DNA from: Ascidia mentula
Taxonomy: Eukaryota; Chordata; Ascidiacea; Phlebobranchia; Ascidiidae
Length of the DNA: 64,000 nucleotides
Direction: 5' to 3'
NCBI GenBank assembly: GCA_947561715.1
Contig: OX387201.1
Coordinates: 16,630,001-16,694,000, forward strand
In this document: positions 53,701-64,000 of the stretch, in pieces
How the letters are laid out: each line of letters opens with the position of its first letter
Numbering within the stretch: the first letter of the stretch is position 1
Position numbers and translations under genes: made by a program
Notes under the pieces: model-generated
Seen by the model: the letters and a program-made list of their open reading frames with translations, nothing else
Database searches by the model: none
Told to the model about the DNA's origin: nothing

Positions 53701-55348
53701 CAAAAGCTATATAAAAAGTGTACATTTTTACCCGAAAAAACGGTGCGGTGTTACGCTAACTTTATTCGCGGTATATGTATTAATATTCATAAACAAACAG
53801 TGCAACACTACACATCCAATTTTTTATCAGCAATTATTCGTTTTAGATTTGTTCCATCGTTGGATCCTTTGCCATTCTAATTATGGTCATTGTTCTCGCT
53901 ATCGTCAAAAAGGTGGACTACACGATATCATGGAGACAAATAGTGGTAAGTTACCACACAATTTCAAGCAAATTTGCAGTCGTCCTTCGGTCGAAAAGTA
54001 ACTTAAGTTTTTGTTCGCGTGGGATTTTGGTCAATTTGTTTCGGACAATCGCCATAAAAGCGAGAATGAAAAGTAGTGGAACTTTAAGAACATGACTCGA
54101 GTATTATTCTGCTTGCCAGTGTGTTTTAAACAGAGTTTGGGCCATGGCCCAGCTAGACCAAAAATAAGATTTAACATCAAAAAACACAAAAACACGTAAC
54201 CGAGGTATTTAACGTGGCAGGTTCGGTGCTGTACAAATTCGGTTTCTTTTTAGTGAAATGTGCCTGGGGCCACCTCTGCAATGGGATATAAGACAACGCA
54301 AATTGTTACCACAAGAAATATGGGTCTCATAATGAAAAGTTAACTTTGGGTCTTTGAGATATTGTCGCAGTAAATGCGCCTTCACTGCCACGTTGGTTTA
54401 GAATAGTAAGAGCTTAGTGAAACAAATTAGTTTGTGTTAACCACGAACCCCTAATTACCAACGACATGAACGGTGAAAAAAATTTTAGGATGTTGTACCT
54501 CACGCCGTGTTTTATGTTTCGGCACCAGAGGCGATAATGTCCTCGGGCATTCGAAGTAGAACTCGACCTTGTGGGCCGCTGTGTTTCAAATTACCTTTCA
54601 CCAGTTCGCCAAGCAAGTTGTCAAAACCACGTCCATTTTTCATGCAGGTGGTGCTTCTCTTACCGAGCATAGCATTGATCTTGGGTTACCTAGCAACGCG
54701 CCTCCCCTGGTTGGAGTACACGGTGGAGGCGAGAAGGACGGTAGCCATTGAAACGGCAATGCAGAGTTCGGCGGTTGGGACTTCCATCGTTGTGCGCTCG
54801 TTCGAGTAAGTTTGAATTGTTTTGTCATTTCTCTTGTTGAATATCAGTACCGCAGAAGTGTTACCATGCTTTCTCATGACAAGACAGGATTGTCCCCACT
54901 GCGCAGACCTTTTTGTATTTGGCTATCCCAGGTTGGAATTTCAGAAAAGTTGAAATGTATTTTGAGAAATTGTTCGGTTTAATATTAAGCCAAATAGTTT
55001 TGTTCGAGCGCCGTTTTTTGCTGAAACGTCAGTTGTTCATCAATTATATTTTTGGCAAACCTGTATTATTTGTGCAGCATCAATTCCCCCGACTTCGATT
55101 CCATCTTTTTGTTCCCCGTAATGTACGCGGCAGTGCAGCTCTTCGTTGCCTTCACTGTGGTGGTTCTTTATCTAATCCTAAAGCGCAGAGGGTGCTCCTG
55201 GGTCTTGCCTGGTGCTGAGGTCGATACCGGCGGTGCTAGTGTCAGTGGCACTGTTAACACCAATGACGGTTGTGTGGAAGAAAATGGCATGACTAACCCG
55301 GGCTATGAAAAGGATGTTCCCATTATGTCCTTGGAAAAGATTTCGTGA
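50720..55348 (+). CDS. SLC10-family sodium/bile acid-type cotransporter
   Basis: Nine exons join in phase: 50720..50747, 52100..52175, 52374..52498, 52687..52822, 52994..53112, 53553..53641, 53847..53945, 54648..54805 and 55078..55348, giving 366 residues, in the range of SLC10A1/A2/A6. The family core is clear: CPGG followed by SNIVAYWMDGDMDLS, then IVMTTASTILAIGTMPLW, later RRTVAIETAMQSS, and a last membrane segment before a hydrophilic tail ending in LEKIS. SLC10A2-like proteins couple sodium to uptake of bile salts or sulfated steroids across the plasma membrane; the substrate here is unknown. Residues facing sodium were not checked one by one. Exon 1 (MTNNTTATT) is only 28 coding bases, carries a glycosylation sequon expected outside the cell, and joins exon 2 in phase. 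If it is wrong, ATG 52105 is the fallback start. An alternative frame at 54489-54647, before exon 8, is open but does not match the family. Confidence 0.92.
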
Positions 55349-56745
55349 GCGTTTGGGAATGTAAATTAAAATACATTGAAAATTATAGTTTCTGTTTTAT
55401 TTGGTGCCCACGCGTTTTCAACATTTTATACAAGGATTTACCTCTGATTTGATTTTTTATTTCCGTAAACTTTTTTTTTTTGGTTCACCAAAGTTTCGCG
55501 TTCAGACCGCTGTCTCATGCGGCGTTTTCATTGAATATTTTTGTTGCGCTGAAAAATTCTCGCACCAAGGTCTGTAAAATTGTGATCACTCATGTTTTCC
55601 TTAACATATGAATGTTTTTGGCACTATCTTCACGTTCTTTGCGTTATGTTTTTGGGAATATTGTGATGACCTTATTCGAGTACTCGAGGAGCTTGGCGTG
55701 TTGTGTGTGGTTCATAGCGCAATATTTTTATAACATTTCTTCATATCAGTTTCAACGTTGTATTCCGACAAGGACCACTTGTCCATTACTCCAGCAATGT
55801 ATACAATACTTGTGCACTTTCAAAGCTTGCGTTTGGAGTCCGGTGAGAATGTATTAACTTCAATTTAAACTTTGTATTTGTATTCTTCTTCGCTAAGGTC
55901 ACTTTACAAATGATTTGAGGAATTAATTTCTGCCGCTTTTTTGTTTTAAGGAAAATAATTTTTTCCCGTTTCAATGCAAACCCTTTCCCGTTTCAATGCA
56001 ACTTTCATCTATATCTACTTTTTGTGTTGATTCGTACTTTTCTCTGTTTTTGTGCAAATTTGTAAAAATAACATTCCCTGAAATTTGGTAGAACCTCTTA
56101 TGAGAAGAAAATTGTTTAAAACCTTGCATGATGGATGGCTTTGAGTTTTTTCAGAAACAGGAATTTCTCTTTACCATATGCTCGGTATTGCATCAACCAT
56201 TTCCCCATGATGATTCGCGTTTATATTCTGGCTTTATCGTTGAATTTAATTGCTTTCTAACTAACACATATAAACTTTTTTTGGCCCTTAACACATCGAT
56301 CTTATCAGCATCTTTAATATGAGCATCGTTTCTCAACAAAACATCTTATGACTTAAACTCACCACTCGCTGGTAAGAAGGCGAGCAACGAAGAAAGCGGA
56401 AACACATCGCCTAGAACAAGCGATGATGCTTGTTCGTGTATTTAGGCTATGTTTAGACTAAATGCGAATTAAAAGGTAAATCTTGTGACTGTCTGTACAG
56501 TCTTTAATTTACCAGAAGTAAGTGTTCCGTTTTTACACGTTCTATAGCAACGTCCCTGCTCAATAAAGTAAGCATAATTTTATTCTGAACAGAGATCACT
56601 TCACTAAAACAATAGGATTTAAAAGATGTTACAACTCACCAGATAAGGAACATTGCGACGATTTATTTTAATTTAATCGTATATTAGATCAAGTGATATT
56701 TGCACATGGGTGAGACAACAAAAACGCAAGGTTACTTTTATCAAA
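55349..56745. other. 3' flanks between SLC10 and the lectin pair
   Basis: AT-rich, with no supported gene. It holds the 3' ends of convergent transcripts. An ATTAAA near 55364 may serve as the SLC10 polyadenylation signal. A short direct repeat lies at 55962-56001. Confidence 0.5.
55962..56001 (+). repeat. short direct repeat, two copies
   Basis: TTTCCCGTTTCAATGCAA occurs twice, starting at 55962 and 55984, a 22-base period. Only two copies are present. This is probably a local slippage duplication. Confidence 0.85.
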
Positions 56746-58432
56746 CTAATCACATCTGATTTTCATCGTCGACTCTTTGATGGATTCACTACTTCCCTTC
56801 CATGTATACCAAACTATGTAATACCATGGACTATCCGATCTACCCCATGGAGCGTTCAACGAAGCTCGGAAGCATGAGTCATACCACCACCCTCCACCTC
56901 TGTTGTTTAAGTGAGCTGCACAGTTTCCACCAGACCTGCGTGTTTAGAATTCAAGTGAAATGTTTGAATCGCTTATAATAATGTTTCGACTTAACTGTCA
57001 GGTTGGGGTCAATCTTAACCATACAGTGTGTTAGTTTTATTTTGGGCCATTTATAGGCTCATTCTTGGGATAAAAACGCTAATCACAAAATATCTAATTT
57101 CACAAACATTTTGATGGCTGAAACATACGGATTTTCGGTGCATATTTTTAGATATTTTATAATTTTACATGTGTAAATTGCTCATTTTTGTGTAACAACA
57201 GCATGTTATATTGCAAAGCCAAAACCTGTCGTTATCTTGATCTTTGGTGGTGAATTGCATTCCGTTATGTAGTTCAGCATTAATGTTCAGACTATCTCCC
57301 GCTGTCCCACTGTAACCATCAGCATGTAGACGATAATTGTCTGACTCATCTTCCACTGCAAACGCACTGAAACCACAAAATTTCAGTTATTATAATAATG
57401 ATAAGTTCTTTACCCGCACCTGTATTGAGCAAACGCAAATGTTCCATCGAAACCTCGTAAGTCAATCCTCAGTCGACATCCCTGTATGCTCGTGATTCTA
57501 TGGATTTCATCCAAACCTAAAAACGTGAAACCATACAAAATGCAGTAATAAAAGAACAGAAAGAATGTTTCTTAAAGTATTTTTTCTCACCAAGCCAAAA
57601 TTCCCCAGTCATGTTACCGAAGCCATCTTTGTATGCTTGCCACGGTTTGTCAAAATCAACAGAACCATTGAATCTTCTTTGTACAACCTGATATTTAAGT
57701 AATTTAATTATCCTTATGTTTGAGTTAGAACAAATTGTTCTGATTCAATTTTTTTTCACAAACATGACCTGTATTGCTTGACGAGTAGAACCGTATTGAT
57801 ATATTCCCAAGTTTTTTTTTTGCTTCGTATTGTGCGATTTGAGTTAAGGTGATGAATTACGAAACCTACGTTTTATGTTATGCTTGGTCACATGACCCAC
57901 AAATGACGTCAATTATAAACCTATGTGGCAAAACATAACATAAAACGCTTGCTTTACAGGAAATAACATTAAACAAATGATTTAACGCATTTACCGTCCA
58001 TCCGTTGTCACAGAATGCTTCTTTGCACTCACGCAACCGCTGGTAACCGTACACTGATGACGTCAGACAACTTGCTGGAGTCAATAATTTCTCAATATCT
58101 AAAGAATCGTTCTTATATTTAAAAGAATGCAACGAAAAGTGGAAGGAAATTGCAGACAAACTTTTTAAATTATTTTTTATTTCTTGTTTGAAGTCATCAA
58201 TTCCAACAGCTTCCCCCTTGGGGCCGGCATCGCCCTTAGGTCCAGGAAATCCTCTTGGACCTCTTTTTCCAGGAGTTCCAGCTTCTCCTCTTTGCCCTCT
58301 TTCTCCTCCTAACCGTCCGGGCGATACTGTGACGTCATCACCGCACACTGGAACAGTGACGTAACTGCATTGTTGACCACTGACCAATAGATTGTTGAGC
58401 AACAATAGTATTGTTGTCGTTACCGGAAACAT
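56746..58432 (-). CDS. ficolin-like lectin A (collagen plus fibrinogen-like domain)
   Basis: Six exons: 58432..58162, 58098..57995, 57687..57591, 57516..57420, 57366..57226 and 56935..56746, giving 299 residues. In order: a signal peptide ([12 protein letters not shown]...SG, about 1-19); a Cys-containing N-terminal part (Cys22, Cys30) that could cross-link chains; 11 Gly-X-Y triplets (43-75) from GERGQRGEA to GPKGEA; a short linker; and a fibrinogen-like domain from about residue 112 with [39 protein letters not shown], the calcium-site-like [17 protein letters not shown] and a terminal KIRCD. This is the ficolin architecture: secreted, collagen-trimerised lectins that bind acetylated sugars and can trigger complement. 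The 63-base first intron could be retained without a stop, adding 21 residues. The 11-triplet collagen arm is short for a ficolin. Confidence 0.9.
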
Positions 58433-60527
58433 GCTGACTATAACAGTTAAAGTTTCCCCAGATACCGCACGATAGCGACAAATTTTAAACTGAAAGACAC
58501 CGTTCACGCTGTGTCCAAACACTAATGAATTAGTCCGCTTCCTATTCAAGTTTTGGTGTTCCAGACTTCGTGATAGTTTAACTGTGACGTGAAAAATCAC
58601 ATGACGATTGTTTGAGACGTAACCTGTGATTAAACCACGAAATTTATCCGATTTTGGAAAGCATTCAATTCGGTTGCTTAAGAGCTTTCTTCCTTTGCAT
58701 GTGTTTGAAAATGGAATAATGTTAACAATCTTTTTATTTTCTGTAATGAACACACACATATACACACATATATATCCATATATATATGTGTTTATTTTGG
58801 TTAAAAAGCAGAAAAATTGGTCAAACCAACTGATACACAGAACTCCAACCACAGGATGGTGCTTGACACGCTTTGAAATCCATAATTTGGCTCTTATTAA
58901 AAACAAATCAAAGGCATAAAATCAATTCAATGCGTAATTAATATTATTGCCTTGTCTGTTGTTTTACTTTCCTGCCTATCTCTGCGCTCGCTTGGCTGGA
59001 ACTTAGAATTCTCTAAGCACTGATAATGAACACAGTAGTGTTTGAAACGTCTGCTTCCGCATGATTTGCATATTAACTTTGGCTTTCTGTTCCAACTAAA
59101 CTGGAGAGAGGCTGTTCCAACTGGAAAGAGGCAGAAAATTTATGGGATTTGTCGCCGTGCAGCTGGGTAATGAAGATCGCAACCACTCGGGTTATGAAAC
59201 TGGCAGTCGATTTGTATTTCTGAGCTAGCATCACAACAACACGTATGAGCTTTTCTGTCTCATCAGCGACATCCAACCTGCAAATAGGCGCGCATGATAG
59301 ATCACTAGATGTCGCCCACCAACCGTTTTTGTTGTCAAACGAAGGTTAAGCAAACTTATTTAGTAAAATATCAGGATTTTCGCCCGAAATAACCTGTTTT
59401 CGAAACCAACGTGCAGAAGAAAATTAATTAATTATTTCGTTAAACAGAACCTCGTAAGAATGATGTAAGGATTTCTCGCAAATTTTGGTGTTTGAAGATT
59501 GTCTCGCACATGTCCTAAATTAACACTTGAAGTGATCGCCCATGTTAGGTACGAGTTCGATCAGCAATACGTTGTCATAGTGGACGTGCATACATTGTCG
59601 CGCGGTGTTCAAATGGTTGCCGACCCCCTAAAGCAAACAATAACCTCACGCTGGTCTGATTTACTTTTCGGTAAAACCCACCTACATAAGAAAAGCTTTC
59701 AGTCAGCTTTCTACACTGAAGAGCACAAATTGCTTCCAGACTAAACATTTTCGAAACCTTGACGAGCTTAGCGATTCTTTGTGGAAAATGTGCTCAAATA
59801 AAAACATTGTTGCTAACATCGCTTTCCTTGGTAACCAAATGCATAGCAACTTACCCATTATTAACACGAACATTGTTTTTCTTGCGCGTTTATTGTAATG
59901 AGAAGTTTGAACATTTTGAAAGTTCGTCTACGGAACCTGCAGAACCCTGACTGTTAGGAAATCGCTGAGTTACTTTTTAAGCACGAATGTTTCACACAAT
60001 GCCACTGACGTCTGTTGTGGTCAGCGGTGTTGTTTATGTCATCCAAATGCAAAATTACGCTTGCTACTTTTCTCAAAATCACGTATTTTCCTATTGTAAT
60101 CATTCCAACCTATAATTATTATTAAAATGTTTTTCTGTTTGGACTTCTTCCATACATTATTCAATAATCATTAGCGAAGAAAAGAGTAAAAACTATGATT
60201 GGGTCTGTCTTTAATGTCTGCTTTGTGTTTATTAAATATCGCCAATAAATAGCAACACTCCGACTTGTATTTTGTTTTATAAACGCACACACGCCCAAAA
60301 CATAATAAGGCCGCAAAACACCGAAGGCAAATCATTATCACAAGTATACGTGAAGCGAATGTGCCGGGCCGTAACAATTTTTAAAGTTATAAGGGTTCGT
60401 AGTGAATTAGATTTGCGTCTTTATAAAGGTACTGGCCTATTAAACATTAAAATAGACAGTAAGAAAACAACCATAAATCTGTACAATGGTAAAACAAGAA
60501 AGGCGTAATTAATAACTTTTTATCAAA
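58433..60527. other. spacer between the two lectin genes
   Basis: It holds the upstream region of lectin A and the 3' flank of lectin B. A CA/TA microsatellite is at 58751-58790. A minus frame at 59073-59276 follows a TTTGCAG acceptor and reads DVADETEKLIRVVVMLAQKY, but it has no partner exon and no recognised domain. Nothing else is supported. Confidence 0.5.
58751..58790 (+). repeat. CA/TA microsatellite
   Basis: An imperfect run of CACACA and TATATA dinucleotides, about 320 bases upstream of the lectin A start codon. Confidence 0.85.
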
Positions 60528-62193
60528 TTAATCACATCTGATTTTCATCGTCGACTCTTTGATGGATTCACTACTTCCCTTCCATGTATACCAAACTATG
60601 TAATGCCATGGACTATCCGATATACCCCATGGAGCGTTCAGCGAAGCTCGAAGGCATGAGTCATACCACCACCCTCCACGTATGTTGGGTGAGGAAGGCA
60701 ATGCTGCACAGTTTTGTCGTGACCTGCGTGTTTAGATTTCTAGTGATAATGTATGAATCGCTGATAATAATGTTTCGACTTAACTTTCAGGTTGGGGTCA
60801 ATGTCTTAACCATGCAGTGTGTTAGTTTTGTTTTGGGCCATGTATAGGCTCTTTCTTGGGTTAAAAACGCTAATCAGAAAATATTTAATTTCATAAACAT
60901 TTTGATGGCTGAAACATACGGATTTTCGGTATATATTTTTAGATATTTTATAATTTTACATGTGTAAGTTGCTCATTTTTGTGTAACAACAGCATGTTAT
61001 ATTGCAAAGCCAAAACCTGTCGTTATCTTGATCTTTGGTCGTGAATTGCATTCCGTTATGTAGTTCAGCATTAATGTTCAGACTGTCTCCCGCTGTCCCA
61101 CTATAACCATCAACATGTAGACGATAATTGTCTGACTCATCTTCCACTGCAAACGCACTGACACAAATTTCAGTTATTATAAAATGATAAGTTCTTTACC
61201 CGCACCTGTATTGAGCAAACGCAAATGTTCCATCGAAACCTCGTAAGTCAATCCTCAGTCGACATCCCTGTGTGCTCGTGATTCTGTGGATTTCATCCAA
61301 ACCTACAAACGTGAAACCATACAAGATTGCAGTAATAAAAGAACAGAAAGAATGTTTCTTGAAGTATTTTTTCCCACCAAGCCAAAATTCCCCAGTCATG
61401 TTACCGAAGCCATCTTTGTATGCTTGCCACGGTTGGTCAAAGTCAACAGAACCATTGAATCTTCTTTGTACAACCTGATATGTAAGTAATTTAATTATCC
61501 TTATGTTTGAGTTAGAACAAAATGTTCCGATTCAATTTTTTTTTTTTTACAAACATGACCTGTCGAGTAGAACCGTATTGATATATTCCCGAGTATTTTT
61601 TTGCTTTGTATTGTGCGATTTGAGTTAAGGTGATGAATTACGAAACCTACGTTTTATGTCATGCTTGGTCACATGATCTACAAATGACGTCAATTGTAAG
61701 ATCATGTGGCAAAACATGCAAAGGATTTAACGCATTTACCGTCCATCCGTTATCACAAAATGCTTCTTTGCAGTCACGCAACCGCTGGTAACCGTACACT
61801 GATGACGTCAGACAACTTGTTGGAGTCAATAAATTCTCAATATCTAAAGAATCGTTCTTATCATTAAAGAATGCAACGAAAAGTGTGTTTAAAATTAAAA
61901 AAAAGGGAAATTGCAGACAAACTTTTTAAATTCTTTTTTATTTCTTGTTTGAAGTCATCAATTCCAACAGCTTCCCCCCTTGGGCCAGCATCGCCCTTAG
62001 GTCCAGGAATTCCTCTTGGACCTCTTTTGCCTGGAGTTCCAGCTTCTCCTCTTTGCCCTCTTTCTCCTCCTAACCGTCCGGGCGATACTGTGACGTCATC
62101 CCCGCACACGGGAACGGTGACGTAACTGCACTGCTGACCGCTTGCCAATAAACTGCCAAGCATTACCATTATCGTAAGTAGCAACGCATTCAT
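60528..62193 (-). CDS. ficolin-like lectin B (collagen plus fibrinogen-like domain)
   Basis: Six exons: 62193..61923, 61843..61740, 61474..61378, 61302..61206, 61157..61017 and 60723..60528, giving 301 residues. Exons 1-5 have the same lengths as lectin A (271, 104, 97, 97, 141); the last is two codons longer. Domains are a signal peptide ([19 protein letters not shown]), [14 protein letters not shown], 11 Gly-X-Y triplets, a linker, and a complete fibrinogen-like domain ending WWYDSC...[12 protein letters not shown]...IRCD. The first intron is 79 bases and must be removed, since reading through it meets a stop. This is the best evidence that the matching 63-base segment of lectin A is an intron too. 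Changes cluster around the WWYDSC loop ([10 protein letters not shown] here, HLNNRGGG in A), near where ficolins bind ligand, so specificity may differ. No inactivating change is seen. Confidence 0.9.
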
Positions 62194-63896
62194 TTTAACA
62201 CCTTTAATTTTCCTTGAAATGATATAGTTTTATGAGAAGAGTTTGACAGATGTAGTTTAAAACGAAATAAACCATTTCTAATTGTCACCAAACACTTCTT
62301 ACTTCGTGGGTACTTCCTTAAAATGGTAATGACATAGCTTATCGTTCCAATTCGAGACTATTTCCGGACTTATTCTTGATACATGGTAAGTATAATTCGA
62401 AAATTGCACAAAGTTTATTTAAGGCGCAGTCATGCGGCATAAGCTACTCTAAAAAAAAAGCATTTCTGCTGTTTAAACTCCTCTGATGTTAATTTATAAC
62501 AGAAAAAAGTCCACCATTTTGTACGCATTCTACCCACTGGGATGCGGAATTTCCATCTTAAATCATATCCACGCACGGCACTTCATCAACAAGGCGATTC
62601 CAAAGGACTGATATTAAAAATGCCTGCGTTGAATTAAATCAAGCCAACCTTCAATACACCACCATGCTTTTTCATCCTCAGTTGGTTGTTATTTGTGAGG
62701 TTCGGGCTGACATTTGCGCACAAATGTGACCCTTTTACACGTGTCTGTGTTTTTCCTGGAAAGTGGTGAGATGCGTGGGTGGAGGAAAAGAACCGCTCGT
62801 TACATCTCAATGCACAGTGGCTGAAAACAATTTATTCATACAGGGCGAGAGGTTGGCGGGACCATTCATTACCAGGAAATGCCTTCGTGCATTGATAAGT
62901 TTTCTTGTTACACAGTGAAAATACTTGTTCTCCGCTCTTTTTTGTCTGTTTTGTCCGAAATTGTCTGTAAATATTTCATAGCTATGGCTTAATTAACTAA
63001 GTCGCTCCGATGACGGTCATTGCTGACAATACAGGTCTTGTAATTTGTCTGTTTGTGGTGTTGTTGTTGTTGTGAATAGGCTGCAAACAAGATTGGGCAA
63101 TCAAAGTCTTAGACATGGGCTATCATGGTCAAAAACTTAAGAAGCGCATATGAAAGATTTATCAAGGATACAATATAGAAATGACCACCTTTGAAACGTT
63201 TATGTTTGTCTGAAAATATTAACCAATAGCCCATCGGTTCCGTACTTTATTCTGACACAATACCATGATACAAAACCTTTTTGGAGACTAATTCGCCTTT
63301 TTTCTCCACATCTGCTATTAAGATTTATCGCTGCAACTGCTGAAAGGCTAGCTTTGCAATATGCCAAACGAAAGAATTTTTCACCCTAAAAACTTGTATC
63401 TTCCAGAAAGTTTTCATCAATATTTATTTGCGACATAAAAGGCACAAATTACTGTACAAAGTATAAGACACAAGAATTTTCTTTCCCTTTTCCATCAAGG
63501 ATCGGCGCTTACTATCCCAGCACTTCCTGAAAAATATCAAACAAAGTTCAGAAAATCAAAATAAATAAACATCGTGCTAGCAGGAAATTTCAACTAATCA
63601 TGCTATTCAGTTTTTATTACTCAAGACATTTTCTCCTATTTGTTTGTATGACAAAATCCCTAATCTTAAACTTTTTAAAACTAATTTCTAGCGCTTATTT
63701 GCGGATACGGTTGTCGCATTGAGCGTTTCTGAGTGTGAAAATGATGAAAATATCAAAGTTGGATGAAAAAGATATTGATTTTGAGTCATTTAAACCACGA
63801 TCCACCACCGACCTGTGCAGCTCTGACACGAACATCGCTCGATGTTTGGTACCTCCACCATCCTCTCACTTCCGTCTGGGCAGTAGAGGGTGACAG
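62194..63896. other. upstream region of lectin B and spacer
   Basis: No supported gene. The first few hundred bases should hold the lectin B promoter; an ACTATATCA about 35 bases above the ATG is the only TATA-like candidate. A short GTT-rich run lies near 63057-63075. The rest is AT-rich with no recognised element. Confidence 0.45.
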
Positions 63897-63958
63897 TCAC
63901 GTGACTGTATTCTTGGCTCACGTGATGAGTGCAGCAATCACACTTCGTGTGTATAAAG
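63897..63958 (+). promoter_or_regulatory. paired palindromic E-boxes with TATA box
   Basis: TCACGTGA occurs at 63897-63904 and again at 63918-63925, 21 bases apart or about two helical turns. The first sits in GTCACGTGAC, the form bound by MiT/TFE and USF-type bHLH-zip factors (the CLEAR-type lysosomal element in vertebrates). TATAAAG follows at 63952-63958. The order predicts transcription rightward starting near 63985, so the gene would lie beyond the window. The reading is motif-based. Confidence 0.5.
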
Positions 63959-64000
63959 GGATCCTGAAAAAGTGGTAAACACGTTTAAATAGTAGTGATA

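Larger units (their letters stand above)
56738..62195 (-). repeat. tandem segmental duplication carrying the two lectin genes
   Basis: The block 56738 to about 58390 aligns base by base with about 60520 to 62150, in direct orientation, through exons and introns alike. For instance, the 97-base third exons differ at two bases. Similarity fades inside the signal-peptide codons: upstream of the GQQC codons the two copies look unrelated. About 2.1 kb of non-duplicated DNA separates them. Confidence 0.85.

Noticed and set aside
54489-54647. Open frame before the eighth SLC10 exon
   Set aside because: The sequence does not resemble the SLC10 membrane segments, and skipping to 54648 gives the family-typical spacing.
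57878-58906. 342-codon minus frame reading through lectin A from far upstream
   Set aside because: Only the part from ATG 58432 matches the ficolin architecture and has a signal peptide. The upstream 158 codons are AT-rich and absent from lectin B. At the 3' end the frame reads past a good donor at 57994 that joins the next exon.
59073-59276. Minus frame after a TTTGCAG acceptor between the lectin genes
   Set aside because: No partner exon, no domain, no counterpart beside lectin B.
59255-59280. CTGATGAGAC on the minus strand, as in the hammerhead family
   Set aside because: No GAAAC, no stem II and no further match to the family; a chance decamer.
61864-61922. Stop soon after the collagen region of lectin B, suggesting a broken gene
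   Set aside because: Removing a 79-base GT-AG intron in the same position and phase as in lectin A restores the frame and gives a complete fibrinogen-like domain.
1-64000. Bacterial-type features (operons, Shine-Dalgarno sites, CRISPR arrays) and endogenous retrovirus or Polinton remnants
   Set aside because: Spliced genes rule out a prokaryote, no spaced repeat array is present, and no capsid, integrase or reverse transcriptase frame was recognised.

Overview
The window reads as animal nuclear DNA, most likely from a tunicate (ascidian, Ciona-like). It is AT-rich with short GT-AG introns and metazoan gene families: a Rab GTPase, sepiapterin reductase, an SLC10 bile-acid-type transporter and a tandem pair of ficolin-like lectins. 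The organism call is inference from gene content and architecture. All exon models were built by hand from reading frame, splice sites and intron phase; none has transcript support.

Layout, left to right. (1) 1-706, minus: two 3'-side exons of an unrecognised gene that runs off the left edge. (2) 6.5-9.7 kb, minus: a seven-exon Rab GTPase with a charged N-terminal extension. Two of its introns share a dispersed repeat and a third holds a decayed hammerhead-ribozyme-like sequence. (3) 9.7-18.3 kb: mostly empty. (4) 18.3-19.5 kb, plus: a two-exon sepiapterin reductase. (5) 20.4-24.1 kb, minus: the last five exons of a long, Ser/Arg-rich, probably disordered protein whose 5' end was not found. 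(6) 24.1-37.7 kb: no gene recognised, with some GC-richer patches open in several frames. (7) 37.75 kb, plus: a possible first coding exon. (8) 41.5-44.2 kb, minus: a six-exon, 399-residue protein with about seven hydrophobic segments and no recognisable family. (9) 44.9-45.75 kb, minus: a possible four-exon, 156-residue signal-anchored protein. (10) 45.8-50.7 kb: non-coding but rich in structure, with a canonical type I hammerhead ribozyme and two hairpins. (11) 50.7-55.3 kb, plus: a complete nine-exon SLC10 transporter. (12) 56.7-62.2 kb, minus: two tandem six-exon ficolin-like genes (signal peptide, 11 Gly-X-Y triplets, fibrinogen-like domain). (13) 63.9 kb: a plus-strand promoter (two TCACGTGA boxes and a TATA box) facing a gene beyond the right edge.

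The genes do not form an operon or an obvious pathway. The ficolin pair is a local family, probably for innate recognition. Sepiapterin reductase serves tetrahydrobiopterin and pteridine synthesis, and the SLC10 gene sodium-coupled organic anion uptake. The most unusual signal is the hammerhead ribozyme at 47.6 kb with two decayed relatives in the same window, consistent with a small retroelement family of the Penelope/retrozyme kind.
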